From contig JAWQEG010000369.1 in NCBI GenBank assembly GCA_033782935.1, positions 2,919,501 through 2,983,500 of the forward strand: DNA of 64,000 nucleotides. Direction: 5' to 3'. The DNA comes from Petrolisthes cinctipes (taxonomy: Eukaryota; Arthropoda; Malacostraca; Decapoda; Porcellanidae). The notes beneath the pieces are model-generated. The model had not been told where the DNA came from and did no database searches. It saw only the letters and a list, made by a program, of their open reading frames with translations. Of this stretch, positions 37,641 through 51,421 are shown piece by piece. Position numbers and translations under genes: made by a program. Within the stretch, counting starts at the first letter, position 1, and every line of letters starts with the position of its first letter.

Positions 37641-39419
37641 TTGAGATATAAACAGGTACAGAAGATACATGCACATATTGACTTTGGGCACCAAAAATAT
37701 CGATTTTCAGCATGTTTTGGGCCTGAATTTTGAAAATGCTCTAACACGGAGTAGGCATGTACAGATCGCTTCTGGGACCCCAAAATATCGAATTTTCGGG
37801 TGTTTAGGGCCAGAATTTGAGATATAAACGGGTACAGAAGATTCATGCACATATCGACTTTTGGGCACCTAAAAGATCGATTTTCAGTATGTTTTTGGCC
37901 TATATTTTGAAAATACTATAACACGGAGTAGGCATGTACAGATACCTTCTGGGACCTCTAAATATCGAATTTTCGGGTGTTTTGGGACTGAATTTGAGAT
38001 ATCGATTTTTTGGCACCTAAAATGTCGATTTTTAGCATGTTTTTAGCCTATATTCTGAAAATATTCTAGCACTGTGTAGGCATGTACAGATTGCTTCTGG
38101 GACCCCAAAATATTGAATTTTCGGGTGTTTTGAGCCTTAATTTGAGATATAAACGGGTACAGAAGATACATGCACATATTGACTTTGGGCATCTAAAATA
38201 TCGATTTTCAGCATGTTTTTGGCCTGTATTTTGAAAATACTCTAACACTGAGTAGGCATGTACAGATTGCTTCTGGGACCCCAAAATATTGAATTTTCGG
38301 GTGTTTTGAGCCTGAATTTGAGATATAAACGGGTACTGAAGATGCATGCACATATCGACTTTTGTGCACCTAAAAGATCGATTTTCAGTATGTTTTGAGC
38401 ATGTATTTTGAAAATACTCTAACACGGAGTAGGCATGTACAGATCGCTTCTGGGACCCCTGAATATCGAATTTTCGGGTGTTTTGGGACTGAATTTGAGA
38501 TATCGACTTTTTGGCACCTAAAAGATCGATTTTTAGCATGTTTTTAGCCTATATTTTGAAAATATTCTAGCACTGTACAGATTGCTTCTGGGACCCCAAA
38601 ATATTGAATTTTCGGGTGTTTTGAGCCTGAATTTGAGATATAAACCTGTACAGAAGATACATGCACATATTGACTTTGGGCACCAAAAATATCGATTTTC
38701 AGCATGTTTTGGGCCTGAATTTTGAAAATACTCTAACACTGAGTAGGCATGTACAGATCGCTTCTGGGACCCCAAAATATCGAATTTTCGGGTGTTTAGG
38801 GCCAGAATTTGAGATATAAACGGGTACAGAAGATGCATGCACATATCGACTTTTGGGCACCTAAAAGATCGATTTTCAGTATGTTTTTGGCCTGTATTTT
38901 GAAAATACTCTAACACGGAGTAAGCATGTACAGATACCTTCTGGGACCTCTAAATATCGAATTTTCGGGTGTTTTGGGACTGAATTTGAGATATCGATTT
39001 TTTGGCACCTAAAATGTCGATTTTTAGCATGTTTTTAGCCTATATTTTGAAAATATTCTAGCACTGTGTAGGCATGTACAGATTGCTTCTGGGACCCCAA
39101 AATATTGAATTTTCGGGTGTTTTGAGCCTGAATTTGAGATATAAACGGGTACAGAAGATACATGCACATATTGACTTTGGGCATCTAAAATATCGATTTT
39201 CAGCATGTTTTGGGCCTGTATTTTGAAAATACTCTAACACTGAGTAGGCATGTACAGATTGCTTCTGGGACCCCAAAATATTGAATTTTCGGGTGTTTTG
39301 AGCCTGAATTTGAGATATAAACGGGTACTGAAGATGCATGCACATATCGACTTTTGTGCACCTAAAAGATCGATTTTCAGTATGTTTTGAGCATTTATTT
39401 TGAAAATACTCTAACACGG

Positions 39420-41200
39420 AGTAGGCATGTACAGATCGCTTCTGGGACCCCTAAATATCGAATTTTCGGGTGTTTTGGGACTGAATTTGAGATTTCGACT
39501 TTTTGGCACCTAAAAGATCGATTTTTAGCATGTTTTTAGCCAATATTTTGAAAATATTCTAGCACTGAGTAGGCATGTACAGATTGCTTCTGGGACCCCA
39601 AAATATTGAATTTTCGGGTGTTTTGAGCCTGAATTTGAGATATAAACGGGTACAGAAGATACATGCACATATTGACTTTGGGCACCAAAAATATCGATTT
39701 TCAGCATGTTTTGGGCGTGAATTTTGAAAATACTCTAACACGGAGTAGGCATGTACAGATCGTTTCTGGGACCCCAAAACATCGAATTTTCGGGTGTTTT
39801 GAGCCTGAATTTGAGATATAAACGGGTACTGAAGATGCATGCACATATCGACTTTTGGGCACCTAAAAGATCGATTTTCAGTATGTTTTTGGCCTGTATT
39901 TTGAAAATACTCTAACACGGATTAGGCATGTACAGATACCTTCTGGGACCTGTAAATATCGAATTTTCGGGTGTTTTGGGACTGAATTTGAGATATCGAT
40001 TTTTTGGCACCTAAAATGTCGATTTTTAGCATGTTTTTAGCCTATATTTTGAAAATATTCTAGCACTGTGTAGGCATGTACAGATTGCTTCTGGGACCCC
40101 AAAATATTGAATTTTCGGGTGTTTTGAGCCTGAATTTGAGATATAAACGGGTACAGAAGATACATGCACATATTGACTTTGGGCATCTAAAAGATCGATT
40201 TTCAGCATGTTTTTAGCCTGTATTTTGAAAATACTCTAACACTGAGTAGGCATGTACAGATTGCTTCTGGGACCCCAAAATATTGAATTTTCGGGGGTTT
40301 TGAGCCTGAATTTGAGATATAAACGGGTACTGAAGATGCATGCACATATCGACTTTTGTGCACCTAAAAGATCGATTTTCAGTATGTTTTGAGCATGTAT
40401 TTTGAAAATACTCTAACACGGAGTAGCCATGTACAGATCGCTTCTGGGACCCCTAAATATCGAATTTTCGGGTGTTTTGGGACTGAATTTGAGATATCGA
40501 CTTTTTGGCACCTAAAAGATCGATTTTCAGCATGTTTTTGGACTGTATTTTGAAAATACTCTAACACGGAGTAGGCATGTACAGATACCTTCTGGGACCT
40601 CTAAATATCGAATTTTCGGGTGTTTTGGGACTGAATTTAAGATATCGATTTTTTGGCACCTAAAATGTCGATTTTTAGCATGTTTTTAGCCTATATTTTG
40701 AAAATATTCTAGCACTGTGTAGGCATGTACAGATTGCTTCTGGGACCCCAAAATATTGAATTTTCGGGTGTTTTGAGCCTGAATTTGAGATATAAACGGG
40801 TACAGAAGATACATGCACATATTGACTTTGGGCATCTAAAATATCGATTTTCAGCATGTTTTGGGCCTGTATTTTGAAACTACTCTAACACTGAGTAGGC
40901 ATGTACAGATTGCTTCTGGGACCCCAAAATATTGAATTTTCGGGTGTTTTGAGCCTGAATTTGAGATATAAACGGGTACTGAAGATGCATGCACATATCG
41001 ACTTTTGTGCACCTAAAAGATCGATTTTCAGTATGTTTTGAGCATGTATTTTGAAAATACTCTAACACGGAGTAAAGATCGCTTCTGGGACCCCTAAATA
41101 TCGAATTTTCGGGTGTTTTGGGACTGAATTTGAGATATCGACTTTTTGGCACCTAAAAGATCGATTTTTAGCATGTTTTTAGCCTATATTTTGAAAATAT
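39420..41200 (+). repeat. HOR module with A-A junction, copy 1 of 3
   Basis: The module includes cacggattaggcatg (near 39916), the gcatctaaaagatcg B, agtagccatg, the A-A junction and agtaaagatcgc (41071). All recur 10,221 bp downstream. The third copy, at 13,868 bp, lacks the final deletion variant. Confidence 0.8.
40422..40717 (+). repeat. Two adjacent A monomers (A1 with C-type tail, then A2)
   Basis: The first A (40422-40569) has the agtagccatg variant and ends as a C (gattttcagcatgtttttgg, then ctctaacacgg). A2 follows at once at 40570. B and C are absent between them. The same junction is present at 50643-50938 and 54290-54585, each preceded by a B with gcatctaaaagatcg. Confidence 0.84.
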
Positions 41201-41907
41201 TCTAGCACTGTACAGATTGCTTCTGGGACCCCAAAATATTGAATTTTCGGGTGTTTTGAGCCTGAATTTGAGATATAAACGGGTACAGAAGATACATGCA
41301 CATATTGACTTTCCGCACCAAAAATATCGATTTTCAGCATGTTTTGGGCCTGAATTTTGAAAATACTCTAACACGGAGTAGGCATGTACAGATCGCTTCT
41401 GGGACCCCAAAATATCGAGTTTTCGGGTGTTTAGGGCCAGAATTTGAGATATAAACGGGTACAGAAGATGCATGCACATATCGACTTTTGGGCACCTAAA
41501 AGATCGATTTTCAGTATGTTTTTGGCCTGTATTTTGAAAATACTCTAACACGGAGTAGGCATGTACAGATTGCTTCTGGGACCCCAAAATATTGAATTTT
41601 CGGGTGTTTTGAGCCTGAATTTGAGATATAAACGGGTACTGAAGATGCATGCACATATCGACTTTTGGGCACCTAAAAGATCGATTTTCAGTATGTTTTT
41701 GGCCTGTATTTTGAAAATACTCTAACATGGAGTAGGCATGTACAGATTGCTTCTGGGACCCCAAAATATTGAATTTTCGGGTGTTTTGAGCCTGAATTTG
41801 AGATATAAACGGGTACTGAAGATGCATGCACATATCGACTTTTGTGCACCTAAAAGATCGATTTTCAGTATGTTTTGAGCATGTATTTTGAAAATACTCT
41901 AACACGG
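41071..41907 (+). repeat. Unit with two extra C: A1-B-C1-C-C2 (837 bp)
   Basis: The A1 carries the 8-bp deletion and the B carries both the 10-bp deletion (cactgtacagatt) and the ccgcacc marker. Three C monomers follow, the middle one a C2/C1 recombinant as at 34887-35745. The longest open frame in the window (258 codons, minus strand, 41168-41944) lies here because the 177-bp monomers stay in frame. Confidence 0.86.
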
Positions 41908-42375
41908 AGTAGGCATGTACAGATCGCTTCTGGGACCCATACATATCGAATTTTCGGGTGTTTTAGGACTGAATTTGAGATATCGACTTTTTGCCACCTA
42001 AAAGATCGATTTTTAGCATGTTTTTAGCCAATATTTTGAAAATATTCTAGCACTGGGTAGGCATGTACAGATTGCTTCTGGGACCCCAAAATATTGAATT
42101 TTCGGGTGTTTTGAGGCTGAATTTGAGATATAAACGGGTACAGAAGATACATGCACATATTGACTTTGGGCACCAAAAATATCGATTTTCAGCATGTTTT
42201 ATGCCTGAATTTTGAAAATACTTTAACACGGAGATATTGAATTTTCGGGTGTTTTGAGCCTGAATTTGAGATATAAACGGGTACTGAAGATGCATGCACA
42301 TATCGACTTTTGTGCACCTAAAAGATCGATTTTCAGTATGTTTTGAGCATGTATTTTGAAAATACTCTAACACGG
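41908..42375 (+). repeat. Contracted 468-bp unit (A-B-C2 with 33-bp deletion), copy 1
   Basis: C2 starts acacggagatattgaatttt: 33 bases from tagg to ccaaa are missing. The A of this unit is a rare variant with gacccatacatatcg, gttttaggactg and tttgccacc, and the B has tttgaggctg. Identical junctions at 44556-45023, 45024-45491 and 46994-47461 show a single deletion that was copied. Confidence 0.88.
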
Positions 42376-43158
42376 AGTAGGCATGTACAGATCGCTTCTG
42401 GGACCCCTAAATATCGAATTTTCGGGTGTTTGGGACTGAATTTGAGATATCGACTTTTTGGCACCTAAAAGATCGATTTTTAGCATGTTTTTAACCTATA
42501 TTTTGAAAATATTCTAGCACTGAGTAGGCATGTACAGATTGCTTCTGGGACCCCAAAATATTGAATTTTCGGGTGTTTTGAGCCTGAATTTGAGATATAA
42601 ACGGGTACAGAAGATACATGCACATATTGACTTTGGGCACCAAAAATATCGATTTTCAGCATGTTTTGGGCCTGAATTTTGAAAATACTCTAACACGGAG
42701 TAGGCATGTACAGATCGCTTCTGGGACCCCAAAATATCGAGTTTTCGGGTGTTTAGGGCCAGAATTTGAGATATAAACGGGTACAGAAGATGCATGCACA
42801 TATCGACTTTTGGGCACCTAAAAGATCGATTTTCAGTATGTTTTTGGCCTGTATTTTGAAAATACTCTAACACGGAGTAGGCATGTACAGATACCTTCTG
42901 GGACCTCTAAATATCGAATTTTCGGGTGTTTTGGGACTGAATTTGAGATATCGATTTTTTGGCACCTAAAATGTCGATTTTTAGCATGTTTTTAGCCTAT
43001 ATTTTGAAAATATTCTAGCACTGTGTAGGCATGTACAGATTGCTTCTGGGACCCCAAAATATTGAATTTTCGGGTGTTTTGAGCCTGAATTTGAGATATA
43101 AACGGGTACAGAAGATACATGCACATATTGACTTTGGGCACCAAAAATATCGATTTTC

Positions 43159-44269
43159 AGCATGTTTTGGGCCTGTATTTTGAAAATACTCTAACACTGA
43201 GTAGGCATGTACAGATTGCTTCTGGGACCCCAAAATATTGAATTTTCGGGTGTTTTGAGCCTGAATTTGAGATATAAACGGGTACTGAAGATGCATGCAC
43301 ATATCGACTTTTGTGCACCTAAAAGATCGATTTTCAGCATGTTTTGAGCATGTATTTTGAAAATACTCTAACACGGAGTAAGCATGTACAGATCGCTTCT
43401 GGGACCCCTAAATATCGAATTTTCGGGTGTTTTGGGACTGAATTTGAGATATCGACTTTTTGGCACCTAAAAGATCGATTTTTAGCATGTTTTTAGCCTA
43501 TATTTTGAAAATATTCTAGCACTGTGTAGGCATGTACAGATTGCTTCTGGGACCCCAAAATATTGAATTTTCGGGTGTTTTGAGCCTGAATTTGAGATAT
43601 AAACGAGTACCGAAGATACATGCACATATTGACTTTCCGCACCAAAAATATCGATTTTCAGCATGTTTTGGGCCTGAATTTTGAAAATACTCTAAAACGG
43701 AGTAGGCATGTACAGATCGCTTCTGGGACCCCAAAATATCGAATTTTCGGGTGTTTAGGGCCAGAATTTGAGATATAAACGGGTACAGAAGATGCATGCA
43801 CATATCGACTTTTGGGCACCTAAAAGATCGATTTTCAGTATGTTTTTGGCCTGTATTTTGAAAATACTCTAACACGGAGTAGGCATGTACAGATTGCTTC
43901 TGGGACCCCAAAATATTGAATTTTCGGGTGTTTTGAGCCTGAATTTGAGATATAAACGGGTACTGAAGATGCATGCACATATCGACTTTTGTGCACCTAA
44001 AAGATCGATTTTCAGTATGTTTTGAGCATGTATTTTGAAAATACTCTAACACGGAGTAGGCATGTACAGATCGCTTTTGGGACCCCTAAATATAGAATTT
44101 TCGGGTGTTTTGGGACTGAATTTGAGATATCGACTTTTTGGCACCTAAAAGATCGATTTTTAGCATGTTTTTAGCCTATATTTTGAAAATATTCTAGCTC
44201 TGAGTAGGCATGTACAGATTGCTTCTGGGACCCCAAAATATTGAATTTTCGGGTGTTTTGAGCCTGAAT
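43159..44269 (+). repeat. Segmental duplication, copy 2 (offset 6,629 bp)
   Basis: This is the partner of 36530-37640, with the extra-C unit at 43377-44054 and all five private variants listed there. It differs in a few bases, for example tatagaattttcggg near 44090. Confidence 0.82.
43377..44054 (+). repeat. Unit with extra C: A1-B-C1-C2 (678 bp)
   Basis: The B is marked gactttccgcacc and is followed by C1 and C2. This is the copy of 36748-37425 within the 6,629-bp-offset duplication. Confidence 0.87.
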
Positions 44270-44555
44270 TTGAGATATAAACGGGTACAGAAGATACATG
44301 CACATATTGACTTTGGGCATCTAAAATATAGATTTTCAGCATGTTTTGGGCCTGTATTTTGAAAATACTCTAACACTGAGTAGGCATGTACAGATTGCTT
44401 CTGGGACCCCAAAATATTGAATTTTCGGGTGTTTTGAGCCTGAATTTGAGATATAAACGGGTACTGAAGATGCATGCACATATCGACTTTTGTGCACCTA
44501 AAAGATCGATTTTCAGTATGTTTTGAGCATGTATTTTGAAAATACTCTAACACGG

Positions 44556-45023
44556 AGTAGGCATGTACAGATCGCTTCTGGGACCCATACATATCGAATT
44601 TTCGGGTGTTTTAGGACTGAATTTGAGATATCGACTTTTTGCCACCTAAAAGATCGATTTTTAGCATGTTTTTAGCCAATATTTTGAAAATATTCTAGCA
44701 CTGGGTAGGCATGTACAGATTGCTTCTGGGACCCCAAAATATTGAATTTTCGGGTGTTTTGAGGCTGAATTTGAGATATAAACGGGTACAGAAGATACAT
44801 GCACATATTGACTTTGGGCACCAAAAATATCGATTTTCAGCATGTTTTATGCCTGAATTTTGAAAATACTTTAACACGGAGATATTGAATTTTCGGGTGT
44901 TTTGAGCCTGAATTTGAGATATAAACGGGTACTGAAGATGCATGCACATATCGACTTTTGTGCACCTAAAAGATCGATTTTCAGTATGTTTTGAGCATGT
45001 ATTTTGAAAATACTCTAACACGG
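44556..45023 (+). repeat. Contracted 468-bp unit, copy 2
   Basis: It has the same variant A (catacat, tgccacc), tttgaggctg B and 33-bp-deleted C2 as 41908-42375. It is followed directly by copy 3, so the 468-bp unit itself has been tandemly duplicated here. Confidence 0.88.
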
Positions 45024-45491
45024 AGTAGGCATGTACAGATCGCTTCTGGGACCCATACATATCGAATTTTCGGGTGTTTTAGGACTGAATTTGAGATATC
45101 GACTTTTTGCCACCTAAAAGATCGATTTTTAGCATGTTTTTAACCTATATTTTGAAAATATTCTAGCACTGAGTAGGCATGTACAGATTGCTTCTGGGAC
45201 CCCAAAATATTGAATTTTCGGGTGTTTTGAGGCTGAATTTGAGATATAAACGGGTACAGAAGATACATGCACATATTGACTTTGGGCACCAAAAATATCG
45301 ATTTTCAGCATGTTTTGGGCCTGAATTTTGAAAATACTTTAACACGGAGATATTGAATTTTCGGGTGTTTTGAGCCTGAATTTGAGATATAAACGGGTAC
45401 TGAAGATGCATGCACATATCGACTTTTGTGCACCTAAAAGATCGATTTTCAGTATGTTTTGAGCATGTATTTTGAAAATACTCTAACACGG
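45024..45491 (+). repeat. Contracted 468-bp unit, copy 3
   Basis: This is the tandem neighbour of copy 2. It has the variant A but a cactgagtagg B start and gttttgggcctg instead of gttttatgcctg, so its B was partly exchanged with an ordinary B. The next A has a 1-bp deletion (gtgtttgggactg). Confidence 0.87.
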
Positions 45492-46993
45492 AGTAGGCAT
45501 GTACAGATCGCTTCTGGGACCCCTAAATATCGAATTTTCGGGTGTTTGGGACTGAATTTGAGATATCGACTTTTTGGCACCTAAAAGATCGATTTTTAGC
45601 ATGTTTTTAACCTATATTTTGAAAATATTCTAGCACTGAGTAGGCATGTACAGATTGCTTCTGGGACCCCAAAATATTGAATTTTCGGGTGTTTTGAGCC
45701 TGAATTTGAGATATAAACGGGTACAGAAGATACATGCACATATTGACTTTGGGCACCAAAAATATCGATTTTCAGCATGTTTTGGGCCTGAATTTTGAAA
45801 ATACTCTAACACGGAGTAGGCATGTACAGATCGCTTCTGGGACCCCAAAATATCGAGTTTTCGGGTGTTTAGGGCCAGAATTTGAGATATAAACGGGTAC
45901 AGAAGATGCATGCACATATCGACTTTTGGGCACCTAAAAGATCGATTTTCAGTATGTTTTTGGCCTGTATTTTGAAAATACTCTAACACGGAGTAGGCAT
46001 GTACAGATACCTTCTGGGACCTCTAAATATCGAATTTTCGGGTGTTTTGGGACTGAATTTGAGATATCGATTTTTTGGCACCTAAAAAGTCGATTTTTAG
46101 CATGTTTTTAGCCTATATTTTGAAAATATTCTAGCACTGTGTAGGCATGTACAGATTGCTTCTGGGACCCCAAAATATTGAATTTTCGGGTGTTTTGAGC
46201 CTGAATTTGAGATATAAACGGGTACAGAAGATACATGCACATATTGACTTTGGGCATCTAAAATATCGATTTTCAGCATGTTTTGGGCCTTTATTTTGAA
46301 AATACTCTAACACGGAGTAGGCATGTACAGATCGCTTCTGGGACCCCAAAATATCGAATTTTCGGGTGTTTAGGGCCAGAATTTGAGATATAAACGGGTA
46401 CAGAAGATGCATGCACATATCGACTTTTGGGCACCTAAAAGATCGATTTTCAGTATGTTTTTGGCCTGTATTTTGAAAATACTCTAACACGGAGTAGGCA
46501 TGTACAGATAACTTCTGGGACCTCTAAATATCGAATTTTCGGGTGTTATGAGACTGAATTTGAGATATCGATTTTTTGGCACCTATAATATCGATTTTTA
46601 GCATGTTTTTAGCCTATATTTTGAAAATATTATAGCACTGTGTAGGCATGTACAGATTGCTTCTGGGACCCCAAAATATTGAATTTTCGGGTGTTTTGAG
46701 CCTGAATTTGAGATATAAACGGGTACAGAAGATACATGCACATATTGACTTTGGGCATCTAAAATATAGATTTTCAGCATGTTTTGGGCCTGTATTTTGA
46801 AAATACTCTAACACTGAGTAGGCATGTACAGATTGCTTCTGGGACCCCAAAATATTGAATTTTCGGGTGTTTTGAGCCTGAATTTGAGATATAAACGGGT
46901 ACTGAAGATGCATGCACATATCGACTTTTGTGCACCTAAAAGATCGATTTTCAGTATGTTTTGAGCATGTATTTTGAAAATACTCTAACACGG

Positions 46994-47461
46994 AGTAGGC
47001 ATGTACAGATCGCTTCTGGGACCCATACATATCGAATTTTCGGGTGTTTTAGGACTGAATTTGAGATATCGACTTTTTGCCACCTAAAAGATCGATTTTT
47101 AGCATGTTTTTAGCCAATATTTTGAAAATATTCTAGCACTGGGTAGGCATGTACAGATTGCTTCTGGGACCCCAAAATATTGAATTTTCGGGTGTTTTGA
47201 GGCTGAATTTGAGATATAAACGGGTACAGAAGATACATGCACATATTGACTTTGGGCACCAAAAATATCGATTTTCAGCATGTTTTATGCCTGAATTTTG
47301 AAAATACTTTAACACGGAGATATTGAATTTTCGGGTGTTTTGAGCCTGAATTTGAGATATAAACGGGTACTGAAGATGCATGCACATATCGACTTTTGTG
47401 CACCTAAAAGATCGATTTTCAGTATGTTTTGAGCATGTATTTTGAAAATACTCTAACACGG
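46994..47461 (+). repeat. Contracted 468-bp unit, copy 4
   Basis: It lies 2,438 bp from copy 2 in a longer shared block that includes the ctaaaatatagattttc B (44327 and 46765). It is followed by the same 1-bp-deleted A (gtgtttgggactg) that follows copies 1 and 3. Confidence 0.87.
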
Positions 47462-48963
47462 AGTAGGCATGTACAGATCGCTTCTGGGACCCCTAAATAT
47501 CGAATTTTCGGGTGTTTGGGACTGAATTTGAGATATCGACTTTTTGGCACCTAAAAGATCGATTTTTAGCATGTTTTTAACCTATATTTTGAAAATATTC
47601 TAGCACTGAGTAGGCATGTACAGATTGCTTCTGGGACCCCAAAATATTGAATTTTCGGGTGTTTTGAGCCTGAATTTGAGATATAAACGGGTACAGAAGA
47701 TACATGCACATATTGACTTTGGGCACCAAAAATATCGATTTTCAGCATGTTTTGGGCCTGAATTTTGAAAATACTCTAACACGGAGTAGGCATGTACAGA
47801 TCGCTTCTGGGACCCCAAAATATCGAGTTTTCGGGTGTTTAGGGCCAGAATTTGAGATATAAACGGGTACAGAAGATGCATGCACATATCGACTTTTGTG
47901 CACCTAAAAGATCGATTTTCAGTATGTTTTTGGCCTGTATTTTGAAAATACTCTAACACGGAGTAGGCATGTACAGATAACTTCTGGGACCTCTAAATAT
48001 CGAATTTTCGGGTGTTATGAGACTGAATTTGAGATATCGATTTTTTGGCACCTATAATATCGATTTTTAGCATGTTTTTAGCCTATATTTTGAAAATATT
48101 ATAGCACTGTGTAGGCATGTACAGATTGCTTCTGGGACCCCAAAATATTGAATTTTCGGGTGTTTTGAGCCTGAATTTGAGATATAAACGGGTACAGAAG
48201 ATACATGCACATATTGACTTTGGGCATCTAAAAGATCGATTTTCAGCATGTTTTTAGCCTGTATTTTGAAAATACTCTAACACTGAGTAGGCATGTACAG
48301 ATTGCTTCTGGGACCCCAAAATATTGAATTTTCGGGTGTTTTGAGCCTGAATTTGAGATATAAACGGGTACTGAAGATGCATGCACATATCGACTTTTGT
48401 GCACCTAAAAGATCGATTTTCAGTATGTTTTGAGCATGTATTTTGAAAATACTCTAACACGGAGTAGCCATGTACAGATCGCTTCTGGGACCCCTAAATA
48501 TCGAATTTTCGGGTGTTTTGGGACTGAATTTGAGATATCGACTTTTTGGCACCTAAAAGATCGATTTTTAGCATGTTTTTAGCCTATATTTTGAAAATAT
48601 TCTAGCACTGAGTAGGCATGTACAGATTGCTTCTGGGACCCCAAAATATTGAATTTTCAGGTGTTTTGAGCCTGAATTTGAGATATAAACGGGTACAGAA
48701 GATACATGCACATATTGACTTTGGGCACCAAAAATATCGATTTTCAGCATGTTTTGGGCCTGAATTTTGAAAATACTCTAACACGGAGTAGGCATGTACA
48801 GATCGCTTCTGGGACCCCAAAATATCGAATTTTCTGGTGTTTAGGGCCAGAATTTGAGATATAAACGGGTACAGAAGATGCATGCACATATCGACTTTTG
48901 GGCACCTAAAAGATCGATTTTCAGTATGTTTTTGGCCTGTATTTTGAAAATACTCTAACACGG

Positions 48964-49640
48964 AGTAGGCATGTACACATACCTTCTGGGACCTCTAAAT
49001 ATCGAATTTTCGGGTGTTTTGGGACTGAATTTGAGATATCGATTTTTTGGCACCTAAAATGTCGATTTTTAGCATGTTTTTATCCTATATTTTGAAAATA
49101 TTCTAGCACTGTGTAGGCATGTACAGATTGCTTCTGGGACCCCAAAATATTGAATTTTCGGGTGTTTTGAGCCTGAATTTGAGATATAAACGGGTACAGA
49201 AGATACATGCACATATTGACTTTGGGCATCTAAAATATCGATTTTCAGCATGTTTTGGGCCTGTATTTTGAAAATACTCTAACACTGTGTAGGCATGTAC
49301 AGATTGCTTCTGGGATCCCAAAATATCGAATTTTCGGGTGTTTTGAGCCTGAATTTGAGATATAAACGGGTACAGAAGATACATGCACATATTGACTTTG
49401 GGCATCTAAAATATCGATTTTCAGCATGTTTTGGGCCTGTATTTTGAAAATACTCTAACACTGAGTAGGCATGTACAGATTGCTTCTGGGACCCCAAAAT
49501 ATTGAATTTTCGGGTGTTTTGAGCCTGAATTTGAGATATAAACGGGTACTGAAGATGCATGCACATATCGACTTTTGTGCACCTAAAAGATCGATTTTCA
49601 GTATGTTTTGAGCATGTATTTTGAAAATACTCTAACACGG
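48964..49640 (+). repeat. Four-monomer unit A2-B2-B2-C2 (677 bp)
   Basis: Two B2 monomers in tandem both have gggcatctaaaatatcg. The second starts tgtagg and has gggatcccaaaatatcg, so the extra copy has already diverged slightly from its neighbour. Confidence 0.85.
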
Positions 49641-51421
49641 AGTAGGCATGTACAGATCGCTTCTGGGACCCCTAAATATCGAATTTTCGGGTGTTTTGGG
49701 ACTGAATTTGAGATATCGACTTTTTGGCACCTAAAAAGTCGATTTTTAGCATGTTTTTAGCCTATATTTTGAAAATATTCTAGCACTGAGTAGGCACGTA
49801 CAGATTGCTTCTGGGACCCCAAAATATTGAATTTTCCGGTGTTTTGAGCCTGAATTTGAGATATAAACGGGTACAGAAGATACATGCACATATTGACTTT
49901 GGGCACCAAAAATATCGATTTTCAGCATGTTTTGGGCCTGAATTTTGAAAATACTCTACCACGGAGTAGGCATGTACAGATCGCTTCTGGGACCCCAAAA
50001 TATCGAATTTTCGGGTGTTTTGAGCCTGAATTTGAGATATAAACGGGTACTGAAGATGCATGCACATATCGACTTTTGGGCACCTAAAAGATCGATTTTC
50101 AGTATGTTTTTGGCCTGTATTTTGAAAATACTCTAACACGGATTAGGCATGTACAGATACCTTCTGGGACCTCTAAATATCGAATTTTCGGGTGTTTTGG
50201 GACTGAATTTGAGATATCGATTTTTTGGCACCTAAAATGTCGATTTTTAGCATGTTTTTAGCCTATATTTTGAAAATATTCTAGCACTGTGTAGGCATGT
50301 ACAGATTGCTTCTGGGACCCCAAAATATTGAATTTTCGGGTGTTTTGAGCCTGAATTTGAGATATAAACGGGTACAGAAGATACATGCACATATTGACTT
50401 TGGGCATCTAAAAGATCGATTTTCAGCATGTTTTTAGGCTGTATTTTGAAAATACTCTAACACTGAGTAGGCATGTACAGATTGCTTCTGGGACCCCAAA
50501 ATATTGAATTTTCGGGTGTTTTGAGCCTGAATTTGAGATATAAACGGGTACTGAAGATGCATGCACATATCGACTTTTGTGCACCTAAAAGATCGATTTT
50601 CAGTATGTTTTGAGCATGTATTTTGAAAATACTCTAACACGGAGTAGCCATGTACAGATCGCTTCTGGGACCCCTAAATATCGAATTTTCGGGTGTTTTG
50701 GGACTGAATTTGAGATATCGACTTTTTGGCACCTAAAAGATCGATTTTTAGCATGTTTTTGGCCTGTATTTTGAAAATACTCTAACACGGAGTAGGCATG
50801 TACAGATACCTTCTGGGACCTCTAAATATCGAATTTTCGGGTGTTTTGGGACTGAATTTGAGATATCGATTTTTTGGCACCTAAAATGTCGATTTTTAGC
50901 ATGTTTTTAGCCTATATTTTGAAAATATTCTAGCACTGTGTAGGCATGTACAGATTGCTTCTGGGACCCCAAAATATTGAATTTTCGGGTGTTTTGAGCC
51001 TGAATTTGAGATATAAACGGGTACAGAAGATACATGCACATATTGACTTTGGGCATCTAAAATATCGATTTTCAGCATGTTTTGGGCCTGTATTTTGAAA
51101 ATACTCTAACACTGAGTAGGCATGTACAGATTGCTTCTGGGACCCCAAAATATTGAATTTTCGGGTGTTTTGAGCCTGAATTTGAGATATAAACGGGTAC
51201 TGAAGATGCATGCACATATCGACTTTTGTGCACCTAAAAGATCGATTTTCAGTATGTTTTGAGCATGTATTTTGAAAATACTCTAACACGGAGTAAAGAT
51301 CGCTTCTGGGACCCCTAAATATCGAATTTTCGGGTGTTTTGGGACTGAATTTGAGATATCGACTTTTTGGCACCTAAAAGATCGATTTTTAGCATGTTTT
51401 TAGCCTATATTTTGAAAATAT
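49641..51421 (+). repeat. HOR module with A-A junction, copy 2 of 3
   Basis: The offset from copy 1 is 10,221 bp through the whole module, including cacggattaggcatg (near 50137), agtagccatg (50643), the A-A junction at 50791 and agtaaagatcgc (51292). Confidence 0.8.

Noticed and set aside
41168..41944. Longest open frame, 258 codons on the minus strand, and others of 178-246 codons
   Set aside because: They coincide with runs of 177-bp C monomers. Because 177 and 501 are multiples of three, one stop-poor frame stays in register. The predicted proteins are the satellite translated repeatedly, with no start context or domain, and end at monomer-class switches. Not a gene.
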